NCBI GenBank assembly: GCA_025765595.1
Contig: JAIVFH010000023.1
Location: forward strand, 248,001-312,000
Direction: 5' to 3'
DNA: 64,000 nt
Origin: Obelidium mucronatum
Lineage: Eukaryota; Chytridiomycota; Chytridiomycetes; Chytridiales; Chytriomycetaceae
This document shows positions 9,352 through 19,096 of this stretch, one piece after another. How positions within the stretch are numbered: the stretch's first letter is position 1; every line of letters begins with the position of its first letter. Under the pieces are notes generated by a model. That model did not search any database, was not told the origin of the DNA, and saw only the letters and a program-made list of their open reading frames with translations. The translations under genes were made by a program, and so were the position numbers.

Positions 9352-11070
9352 TCAACAGGAGCCTTGACCACCACCGCTGTTTTGGCCACCCTCTGGTTGA
9401 GCAGGCAGCTTTCCGAATTCTTCACCGAAACCAGTAAATTGGGGATTCAATCCGCCTTGGTTTGGGTTATTTGGGTCACCATCTTGATCACCCTCGACCC
9501 CTCCCACCGGTCCCTTGACAAAGTCCAACAAAGTCGAATCAACAATGGTCTTTGGAACCGGACGGGTATCTTCGCCTTCCTCGCCATCCTTGACTGCCAA
9601 TCCTTCCATCTGTCCAGCAACTTGGTCGGCACCATCTTGGCCGGGTTGGTGTTGGCCGTCTTGTCCTTCTTCGCCCTCCGGATGGATCTTGCAATTTAAA
9701 CCAAACTGCTCCGCAACCTCTCTGGCAGTTTCCTCAAAGCTATCGACGCGCTGAATGTCTTCGTTTGGCAATTCGTCCGCGCCGGTGTCTTCCTTGCTGT
9801 TTGTGTAATCCTTGTCGTTGCTTTCCAAGCAATATGTCTTGAGTATCGAAATTTTTGCCAAGTCGTTAGACCCGGCCGCATCGTGAATCAGGTCGTTGAC
9901 ATAGTCAACAGCTACTGCCTGACATTCCAAATACTTTTGCAAAACGGGGATGGATCCGAAGAAGAAAGTCAACCTGAAGCAAATTTCCAACACACGTCTT
10001 GGCATATCCCACTTTTCTTCCAAAATCGCATCAACCAACACATTTTCAAAACGTGGTTTGGTGTATCTCAAGCAATCAAACACGAATTCGTCATTGAGCA
10101 GAATTCGACCGTGCCTCTTTTGCTCAAACAGCCATTTGAGCAAAAGGGCATTTCCGTTCTTTGCTGCTTGACCAAAGCAATGATTCCCCCATTCAAACTG
10201 GTTTGTGCCCCACAAAGGTGCATTTTCAAGGATATAGTCGAGGCAATCAGTGTGATAAAGCTGACGACAGGCCCCGTTCACGAACGTGGGATACTGGCAT
10301 ATCTTGAACTCTAAGCAAAACTGCATCAAGGCAGAATACACATTCAAGAATCCTCGTTTGGCAGCATTTCCAACCATAGTTGAAATATAATATCCGGGAT
10401 GGTACGCAACTAGGACCTCCCTGATTTGACTTTCCGTGAGTTCTTTCACTTCAAGGAACCGGGTCCATGGCGGCTCATGGAAGTGGGGATGGTTTTTTGG
10501 ATGCTTGTAGGTGAGGATGTGAAAAACCTTGACAACTCTTGTTGAAAATTCGCTTATGGAAGCAGAAGTCAAGATCCCATTGGTAGATGCTGTATAGGAA
10601 GCTGCCAACCGATATCCGAGGGAAAGCTGTTCTGAGGATAAATCGGCCTCAGGTTTGAACTCTGACATCATTGAATACTCTCCAAAGCAGCAGCTCAAGA
10701 GGTAAGCAATCTTGTAGAGATCTTTGGGAAGCTCCAAGCCATATTTCTTCATGAGTTTCATGTATCGGACGGTAACTAGTGGAATGTTTCGTTTCTTGGT
10801 ATATGATGTGAGTTCCGGACGAGTGCTTATGACATAAAGGAACACCGAAGACCGGTAGCGAGATGGAAGCAGCCTCCAGTCTTTTAAAGTTGCCAAGAAT
10901 GTCCCTTTATTGTCAGAGGAGTGCGACAAGGTGGCGAACTTGACATGGCTATCGGCCACTACAGTAAGGACAGCATGGAACAGTTTAGAAACGAGCAAGA
11001 GGGATTGAAGGTCTGGGTTAATTGGCAGATAGCGCACGATCTGCATGACAAGTTCGAAGGGCAGTGTCAT
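9352..11070 (-). CDS. Chimeric F-box-like protein carrying the tail of a WW/Gly-Met protein
   Basis: 572 aa, single exon, start ATG 11070. Residues 1-45 (LPFELVMQIVRYLPINPDLQ) look like an F-box. Residues ~50-410 are helical and contain ankyrin-like pieces such as WGNHCFGQAAKNGNALLLKW. From about residue 415 (NDKDY) to the end the protein is the acidic tail of the WW-domain protein encoded at 49867-52470, sharing EGLAVKDGEEGEDTRPVPKT, DFVKGPVGGVEGDQDG and the terminus GGGQGSC. The reading frame is intact across the join. Stop codon is TGA here and TAA in the WW gene. The simplest reading is that the inverted duplication placed this tail onto a resident F-box gene. Expression is unknown. Confidence 0.8.
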   Translation of the reverse strand: MTLPFELVMQIVRYLPINPDLQSLLLVSKLFHAVLTVVADSHVKFATLSHSSDNKGTFLATLKDWRLLPSRYRSSVFLYVISTRPELTSYTKKRNIPLVTVRYMKLMKKYGLELPKDLYKIAYLLSCCFGEYSMMSEFKPEADLSSEQLSLGYRLAASYTASTNGILTSASISEFSTRVVKVFHILTYKHPKNHPHFHEPPWTRFLEVKELTESQIREVLVAYHPGYYISTMVGNAAKRGFLNVYSALMQFCLEFKICQYPTFVNGACRQLYHTDCLDYILENAPLWGTNQFEWGNHCFGQAAKNGNALLLKWLFEQKRHGRILLNDEFVFDCLRYTKPRFENVLVDAILEEKWDMPRRVLEICFRLTFFFGSIPVLQKYLECQAVAVDYVNDLIHDAAGSNDLAKISILKTYCLESNDKDYTNSKEDTGADELPNEDIQRVDSFEETAREVAEQFGLNCKIHPEGEEGQDGQHQPGQDGADQVAGQMEGLAVKDGEEGEDTRPVPKTIVDSTLLDFVKGPVGGVEGDQDGDPNNPNQGGLNPQFTGFGEEFGKLPAQPEGGQNSGGGQGSC

Positions 11071-11105
11071 TCAATCAAATTTCAAAGTATTTAAAAAGAC
11101 AATTC

Positions 11106-12111
11106 ATGTCATCAACATTGAGCAGGAAGCCAGTCAAATACGATCTGCCTGCTTCGGATCCAGACGCGTCTTTGGTACAGGAGCTCAACGCCGATTCTAT
11201 CAGCTCTCTGCCGACATTCACGCGCTTCAGGTCTTTAACAGACCTGAGTTTTACATCTTCGGCCAAACAGCCAGGGCCAATGCTCCCTAGCCATCTCCAG
11301 CTGCATTCACACATCAGCCAGAATCCACAGGATCAGCTTGAGAGAGTGAGGCGACTCACTGTGGATGATGCAGAGATGGTCCTGCATGCTGCACAACTGA
11401 GCGCTGCCCGTGATGATGGGAACCAGCGACGCAAACGGGGATCATACAGAGGAACAGGGCGATTCGGGCATTTTTCTTTGTATGTATCAGCTCGTTTATA
11501 TTGCATCCTTGATGTTTGCCGTCATGTTGTTTTTAAACGCGTCCAAACAGCAAATTCAAACCCCGCAAACACTTTAGCTTGACTGAGAACAATCCTCTCA
11601 ACGTCCTCAAATCTACAGCTTCTAAAATATACAACAAACTCAACTTTATGAAACAGAAAACTGATGAATTCACTACCGTAAGCCCCCTCATCATTTCAGA
11701 CCCGGCTCCGGTTGGGGGCATTTCTCGATCACATTCTGTCACGGGCAGCTTTGTCATGCCTCCGAGAAAACTTGTTCGTCAGCCTTCAATTTCTTCCTTC
11801 AACTCTATCGCAACCGCCCCAGAATACATGTACTCCACTTCTTCATCTTCATCATCCATCATGGGCACCAGAGACATTCCGAGAAAGCCAGCACCCCAAA
11901 GACCGGCTTCCATGATTGCTCCAGCCGCAGAGCATGTATTCGCACGAGATGTTTTAGGTCCTATGCCCCGTAGCGCAAAGGTCCTTGGACCCAGACTGTC
12001 CGATTGCCAAACGCTGCGTGTCAGTGGACACGTCCGCCAAACATACACAAGAACGTGAGTTTCTTTTTTTGTTTTTTCTTCTTTTTCTTTGTTTCTTTGT
12101 TTTTTTTTTTT

Positions 12112-12144
<33 letters not shown>

Positions 12145-13534
12145 AACGAATAAATTCTTGACTCACAGACTTCAGCGTGGGAACTTGGAGAGTAGAGGTA
12201 GAGCTCTTCCTGCAAAGCCACTGCCAGAAACTCCAGAAAATAAGCCCGCTACTCAGCCTGATGCGGGTACCATGTTGGCAACTCCTATGGAAAACGTTAC
12301 TCAAAGAGTTTTGGTACAAGAACCCACATCAACAGAAGTAGAAGAAGAAGAACCCATATCAACACAAGTAGAAAAAGAAGAAGAAGAAGGAAACAAAGAA
12401 GAAAAAGTAGTAGCAGAAAACTCATGCTTGGAAGTACCATCACCTACAAAAAGCAATGACGAACTTCAAGACGATTCTTGTTTGGACTTGGACGGACCTG
12501 GTGATGTTTCTGGGACTGATGAGTTCTTTGACGCCAGCGATAAAAACAAGGCAGACGACGATGACGACGACGAAGGAGAAGAAGTACAGGCACAAAAAGA
12601 AGAAGTTTCAGCATTTGAAGCTGGCAAATGTGGTGTTGAACAAGTTCCCTGTGAAACACAAACCCTGCAGACAGCTCATGGCCAACTTTTGGTATCCCTT
12701 GATGATAAATTAAATTCTCTGCAAGCTAACGCAGGTGCGTAGTGGCTATTATATGTGGAGTGTTTAACCATTTCAGTTGCAGATACTGACTGTATGGCAG
12801 TCGAAAAAACATTGATTGTTGAATGCAACCCAGGGAATAACGGTATCAAGGAAAACAATGACCTTCCATCAAAGGAGGATGGTGTTAAGATTTCAATCAT
12901 GGAAAGAACCAGCGACATTCTGCCTGGAACCGAGGCTGAGCTTCTTGCTGTACTGACTAAAATGGAGGAATATCTGGTGAAAAGTGAGCACAAGTCTGCA
13001 GCTCTTGTGCCTGAAATGAAGCAGCCGACAGAAACTACAGCCGAAGAGTCAAACGAAATTACCAACACTTCAGACGCACTATTCCAGCTTTTAAACAAAA
13101 GTGGTGTAGCAAACGTCTCGCAAAGTGGATTAGACGAGAAAATGAAACCGACTGAAAGAGTGGAAGCAGCCCGTGTGATATCCATCACTAAAACAACAGA
13201 ACCTGAAAAGGAAGCAGTTACTCGCCCTGAAGTCGATATGAAGAGAAAGTTCCAGGAGCTGAGAGCAAAGTTCAATCAGAACCTGAACTCAAGCCCTGGT
13301 GAAGGTGCCATGAAAGTAAATGCGGGAGCAAGTCGGTGGTTCAAGAAGGCTCCGCCTCCCCCACCAGTCAACATTGGTGAAAAACCAATTTCTCCGTTTG
13401 GGGATTGCTCGAATATCATTGCCACATCCATAGAAGCGGCAACTGTTGATAGTAAAATTGAGGGAAAAGAGCAATCTAGTTGTAACTCGAAGGAAAATCA
13501 AATCTGGCAAGAAAAAAGCTACGGATATATTTAA
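11106..13534 (+). CDS. Acidic, largely disordered protein of unknown function
   Basis: Four exons: 11106-11479, 11578-12054, 12169-12734 and 12777-13534, giving 724 aa. Not recognised as any known family. The N-terminal exon (MSSTLSRKPVKYDLPASDPD) may hold a short helical region around QDQLERVRRLTVDDAEM. The middle is Ser/Pro-rich with MPPRKLVRQPSISSF, a phosphorylation-like motif. Exon 3 is very acidic, with runs of Glu and a DDDDDD stretch. The C-terminal exon has a proline run APPPPPVNIGEKPISPFGD near residue 670 that could bind SH3 or EVH1 domains. Intron 2 carries a long T-rich tract. It is transcribed away from the F-box gene at 9352, with 35 bp between the two start codons, and precedes the kinase gene. 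Cytoskeletal or signalling scaffold is only a guess. Confidence 0.6.
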
Positions 13535-13820
13535 AGATGTCTTTTTTTCTTTTCTGTTTTTTTTTGGTTTGTGTGTTTCAATAAAATTTAGAAAATATGA
13601 AAAGGAATGGAAGTGGCTGCAAATTCCAAGAAGCGAAGCATTCTATAAGTCTATTCTGATTATTGCTTTCGGCAAGGAGTGACTCGTAAATTTTTTTTTT
13701 GATCAATCATGCAATCAAGATTTCCTTTTTTTTTATCCCATTGTTCTTTCCCTTCCATCATTTTTTGGTGCAAAAAAAGGGACCCTCACAATCCCTGTAA
13801 CAAAAAAAAAACACTGGAAA

Positions 13821-16662
13821 ATGCTGGCGCGGAAGAAAGTTCTCGGAAACTACAATGTTGGTAAAACTGTTGGTCAAGGCGCGTTTTCGAAAGTGAAACT
13901 GGGCGTACACAAAGAGACTGGGCAAAAGGTTTGACAACCCCGCCCCCTTAAAACACATACTCCCCACACTTGAACAAAAATACCCCCCCCCCCCCCCCCA
14001 AAAAAAAAAAAAAAAAAAAAATTGAGCAAAAACAGATATCTTTCATTTGTTTTTCTGATGAACTAGATTTTTTTTTATTCACAGGTTGCAATCAAAATAA
14101 TCGATAAGAAGATGATGGCAGAAAAAGCTGCCAAGGCGAAAAAAACGGAAGACCAACGCCGCAAAAAAAAGGAAGCCGAAGAAGCCGCTAAAAAGGCAAA
14201 AGAAAATGCAGCAGCAGCTGGCGGCGGTGGTGGCGGTCGAACCAGCTCAACTAGACAATCCAGTAGAACATCGAGCCGTCCACAAAGCGCGACCAACTCA
14301 AAGCGAAGCTCAGTAGTCGATAGTGTAGAAAAGACGACAGAAAAACCGTCTGCTGATGAAGATCTTGGGAAAGAAAGCGAAGCCAAAACGAGTAGTATTT
14401 CTCCTGATGCCCCTTCGTTCATTGCGTCTTTGCAGTTGGAGGTTCAACTGATGATGCGATTGAATCATCCAAACGTTATTAATCTGTATTCAATCATGGA
14501 AACTGAGGATGAGTGCTTTGTAGTCATGTAAGGAATATCAAGTCCGACTCCCACACTTTCTGTTCTGACAAATGGGGGTGAAAAAACAGGGAATATGCTG
14601 CTGGGGGAGAATTAATTGAATATATTGCTGCTCGGAACTACTTGAGTGAGAGAGAAGCGCGAAAGTTTTTCCGGCAAATAATTTCGGCGATGGATCACTG
14701 TCATATGGCCAGCGTTGTTCACAGAGACCTTAAGCTTGAGAATTTGGTTTGTCCAAGGCCGCAACTAATTTCTTTTTTGCAAGATGTCATTTGACGTTCC
14801 GCCAAAAAAAAAAAAAAAAAACAGTTGCTCAATGACAACAGAGATATCCTCATCTCAGATTTTGGGCTGGGAAGGACGTACAACCCAGATATTCAGGAGA
14901 ATCTGAAAGTAAGTCGTGGTTGAAGCGTTCCTTGTTCAACACTACAAAAAAAGAATTGAAACAACATCTCAGACATTTTGTGGAACACCAAATTATGCTG
15001 CCGTTGAGCTTATCTGTGGTATTCCATACAATGGAATCAAATCCGATATTTGGGCGATGGGTGTCGCGCTATATGTCATGATGACAGGAAAGACGCCATT
15101 TACTGGCGCCACTATATCTCAGTTATATAGCAAAATTCGTGCAGTTGATTACAAATGTCCTGATTACTTTTCTGGCGGTACGTATGCGAGTTTTTTTTTT
15201 TTTTTTACTTGAATCTGACTCCAACCCCCCTCACACGTACACACCCACACTCACACACAAAGACCTGAAATCTCTTCTTGCCAAAATGCTTAAAAAGGAC
15301 CCAAGCAAGCGCGCAGACATGGAAGCTCTGCGATCTGATCCTTGGGTCAACTTTGAAGAAGTTGAGCGGCCCTTGCGAATTATCCCCAAAGTCAATGGAA
15401 TAGCTCCAGCCGCTCAAATCACACAATTCATATCATCTATAACCAAAACTCCCGAATACACACAGTACACGATTCGCCAACACACTCGTGATGGAACAAG
15501 TGTGGACGGCGCCAGTGAAGAACGGAACAAGAGCGTTCAAGCAAGGCGAAAGAGTTTATCGGTTCAGCCAATGTCAAGTGAAATAAGTCCGACTACTTTA
15601 GGGCGGCCGAAAGTTGGAGGGAGAAGATTTAGTAATGTTGGGGCGTTGATCAGTGTTGGTTATGATGTGCCTCCTGTCCCAATGTTACCAGGAGGAGGAG
15701 GAGAAGATGTTGTGACACCACTTCCATCAAGCAGCTCTGGGAGAATTTCTGTGGATCCGCGTAGAATGTCGCTTCAAGAGAGAAATACGCCCAAAGTACC
15801 GCCTTTACCGGCCAAGTATCAAGCGTCTAATCAAATGCCCTACGCCGCCACGGAAGCGTCTCCATCACCAACTTCAGAAACAACAAGCTCAATTCGTGCA
15901 AGACGCGCATCGATTAATGTTGAGTTTTTCCAACGCGGAAGAAAGCCATCCAAAAATGTTGATGAATCGCCGAGTGCTTCACGAAGCAACACACCAGATA
16001 ATTCTTCGTCTCTCACACAATCGTCTCTTCAAAGCCATAGTCGAAAGTCTTCTTTCAGGCCTTCAAATGCAGCTGTCGAGGAAGACCGACAACTGATTGT
16101 TATGAAGAGAATGTCCATGGTCAGTCCCGAACCGTCTCCTGTCCGACCAACTGCTTCCAGCGCAATGGTAACGGAAACATCACTGTCAAAAAGTTTTGGT
16201 GCGAGTTTATCAGAATCAACTTCCGACACTGCGAGTTTCTTCTCGCCTGTTCAATCCAGCTTCTTCCCGTCTGCCACGACGACTGCTATTGTGTCAGACA
16301 ATGAAATCGAAAAGTGGCATGAATTTAATAGGCCTCCGAAAGAAATTCGATCGGCTCGTTACTCTTTCAATCCAAAAACTACGTCTACATTGGCTCCGAG
16401 CTACATTTTCCAAGACATACATCGGGTACTCGTGTGTATGCAAAAAATGATTGATGGTCAATTACAGCTGAAAAGGAAGCACGAATATTATTTGATTCAA
16501 TGCCATATGAGCTCGGAAGGAGAAGAAGTAGAGTTCGACGTAGAAGTTTGCAAAATCTGGTTGTTGAATTTGCATGGTGTTCGCATCAAGAAACAGGGAG
16601 GAAGCGCGATAAAATTCAAGGATGCTTATGCAATGATTGTGGATATGTTGAACATCAATTGA
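13821..16662 (+). CDS. CAMK-group Ser/Thr kinase with a KA1 domain and an N-lobe insertion
   Basis: Six exons (13821-13928, 14085-14527, 14590-14746, 14825-14908, 14973-15177, 15263-16662), 798 aa. Kinase landmarks: glycine loop [12 protein letters not shown], lysine in VAIKIIDKK, catalytic [29 protein letters not shown] in place of the usual APE region, and [20 protein letters not shown]. The C-terminus ([20 protein letters not shown], then [15 protein letters not shown]) matches the KA1 membrane/lipid-binding domain of MARK/Kin1-type kinases. Between the VAIK strand and helix C ([15 protein letters not shown]) lie about 100 extra residues, first Lys/Ala/Glu-rich helical, then poly-Gly and Ser-rich. 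The 300-residue linker between kinase and KA1 is Ser/Pro-rich with many RRxS-like sites. Likely a polarity or growth-control kinase; the exact subfamily is uncertain. Confidence 0.85.
13983..14021. repeat. C17-A22 homopolymer in kinase intron 1
   Basis: A run of 17 C is followed directly by about 22 A, inside the first intron of the kinase gene. It breaks no exon. Such runs are prone to slippage and to sequencing error, so their exact length should not be trusted. Confidence 0.8.
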
Positions 16663-16777
16663 ATATCTTTTTTTTCATGACGTTGACGGCGTGCTCTATC
16701 AAAATCAAAAAATTTTGCATTGTTATTCACTTTCTTTGCAGGCCAAACCTGACATAAAAAATAACTAAGAGTGAAAA

Positions 16778-18957
16778 ATGAAGGCCATAACAGTTGCCGT
16801 CCTGTCCAGCAAGCTGTTTCGAAGGAAGGACGAAGGACGACAGTCCGCGACACTGCAAGCGCAAACAAAGGGCAGCCACAGTGGCGACAGTCCCGACGAA
16901 CGCGACTCCAGCCACTGCCAGTCGCAAACAATCAGCAACTTGAACCAGGACCGCAGCTACATATCCTGCGGCACGCCCGAGGCCACGTCCGGGTTCGCAA
17001 TCGGCGGCGACGACGCGGACAATGCAGCGCCGCAGCGGCCGTCCGTTCTCGCGGGGCTCGGCCAGCGCGTGTCGGCGTCGGTGCGCACGCGGGCGGCGCT
17101 CGGGCTTGGGCTCGGGCTTGGGCTCGGGCTTGCGCCGGCAAACTCGCCGCACGCCAGCGCAAGCGGCCTCAGCCACGCCGCCGCGCCGCCCGCCCCGCGC
17201 CGTAGCGACACCGCGAAGCCCGGCCGCTCCGCCAAGGCGCTGTCCGTGGGTCGCGCCGTGCCGCTGGCGAAGACGCTGTCGATGGAAGACGGGCTGCAGA
17301 ACGCTGTTTCCGCGACTGTCCTCCCCAGCAGGAAAAAGTCGCACTCGAAGCTGGCGGCTTCGGTGGAGGGAAAGCAGTCAAACAAAGACCTGAGAGTCTC
17401 TGCAAAAGATCTGAGGGCGGCCGATGAGGAGCCGATTGGTCTGGTTGATATGCTGAATTCATCGGGATCTAGAAATGGAGGATTCTCCAGAACATCGTCC
17501 ATCAAAACAACAGAGTCAAGGCGTGAATTTTTGGCTCCTCCAGAATCCACAGAGTCGTTTGATGTTGACGACTTTTTGAAAAGCAAGGAAGCATTAGCAA
17601 CGACTACCCAAGGAACCCCAAAGTCTGTACGAAGCGTTCGATCTTACAGGGGCTCATTAAAACCAACGGACGCATTATATATTGATGAAATGATTGCCAG
17701 CAGAGAAGAATTGGTGCTTGGAATGTCTCGGCCTCGATCACGAGTAGCTTCAGTTGGAGGTCATTCCTTCAAAGGCTTCTTTGCGAAGGAAACCCAGGAA
17801 GTTTTCGATATGGGCGAAATAACTATTCAAAAAGACAAGATTAGGCGGACAACAGACCGTGCTTATTCATTTGTATCTGCTCAAGCTTTGGAGTCTTCTG
17901 ATTTCTCGAGCGAGGATAATATGCCTCCTGATTTTGATTCAATGGTAAATGTAACTTCCAAAGAAGTGCGCAGGCCGCGCACTGGTAAAGCAGTTCCTTT
18001 GAGGCGTGGAAATTCGGAAGACAGTGTCATAGACTGCGATCCAAAAGACGAGGATACAAAACCACCAAATAGAATCAGTCTCGCGTTATCCATGTCAGAG
18101 TTTAAGCAAACAGCGGATCAACTGAAAGATGCATTCAGCAAACTGGTGGGCATCGGGAGAGTTTTTAAAATAGCTCGTAAGACTGTCAGCTACAGCTCAT
18201 GATTCATGAAAAGTAATGCGATGTTTTTTTTTCCACAGCGCCTGGTAACAACACAGGAGCGGGACCGTGGGATGAACCAGTTTCGGCATCACCTATACCA
18301 CCATGGAAACTGAATCCCGAAACAATGAGCGATAAAACAACAATACATATTATAACGATAGGACGGATAGTAACTGATGCGGAATCGAATGAAGAGCTGA
18401 GACGCGTTAAAGTATACGAACACCACATTCCAGTTCCGTCCGATTTATACGATATCTGCGCAAAGCTTCAATTGGACCCAGTTCAAGCACTCACTCCGGT
18501 TCATTCGATTTTAAAGTCACCCATTTCAAAATACAAGCTATCTGACAGATTGTTGTCTCGACAAGCAGCCATCAAGGCTCTTTCGATTGCACAAGCAAGT
18601 CTCATCCCACTTTACGGTACATGGTTGAATGCGCTTTTGTGCCCTCAAATAGATGTCAAATCATCGACTACCGATGTCTTCTGGTGCGAACACTGCCCAG
18701 ACCATGTGAGTTGAATGGAAAAAAAAATTAATTGGGCTTGTGGTTTTTTTTTTTTTAAGAAAAGGCATGCATAGGGAACAACAGCCAGGCTTCTGAAACC
18801 ACTTGAGCCTGATTGCGATCGCGATCAAGTCACAGAACATTTGACAAGTTTAATGGAAGCGGTCGTGGACAATTCCTGGGAGAACCATCCCAACACAGGA
18901 TGGGCAATGTGTGTGTGTGTACCGCCTGGACACAAGGATGGAAAACTGTACCATTAA
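16778..18957 (+). CDS. Protein with a conserved, unrecognised Cys-containing C-terminal domain
   Basis: Three exons (16778-18176, 18239-18705, 18775-18957), 682 aa. Residues 1-470 are low-complexity and Ser/Arg/Ala-rich, with an (LG) run encoded in a GC-rich patch at 16980-17300. The last ~210 residues form a compact domain found again at 63500-64000. Shared elements are SIL(K/R)SP, SRQAAIKALSIAQ, PLYGTWLNALLCP, DVKSSTTDV, HC, then EPDCDRDQV and CVCVPPG. The exon 2/3 acceptor was chosen at 18774 because it restores GTTARLLKPLEPDCDR, matching GTVARVLKQMEPDCDR of the paralogue. I do not recognise this domain. Conserved Cys/His may bind metal, but that is speculation. It lies 115 bp downstream of the kinase on the same strand. 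Confidence 0.72.
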
Positions 18958-19096
18958 AAACCCAGACAGCCATATATGTATAGTTTGAAAGAAAATAAAT
19001 GCGAAAAACTTGAGCGATCTTCTTCCTTTTTTTTTTTTTTGTGGTCTTTGGTGGTAATTGATCTCTGTGAACAAACAATTCGAAAAGTTTCTGTGA

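Larger units (their letters stand above)
6045..9829 (+). repeat. Left arm of a large inverted repeat
   Basis: This segment is found again, reverse-complemented, at about 52002-55745. It covers the C-terminal part of the ankyrin gene, the whole LRR gene, the whole oxidoreductase with its introns and promoter, and the 3' end of the gene at 9352. Identity looks near 99% from about 6530 to 9640 by eye and falls to about 85% towards 9829, where similarity stops at the codons for NDKDY. Introns and the flanking AT-rich spacers are conserved as well as the exons, so this is a recent segmental duplication or a conversion tract rather than protein-level selection. Confidence 0.9.

Noticed and set aside
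16980..17300. Bacterial contamination or horizontal transfer as a source of the GC-rich patches
   Set aside because: The patches are parts of single fungal exons whose flanks have normal composition, and in the NAPRT and arrestin genes the encoded protein aligns to eukaryotic relatives throughout.
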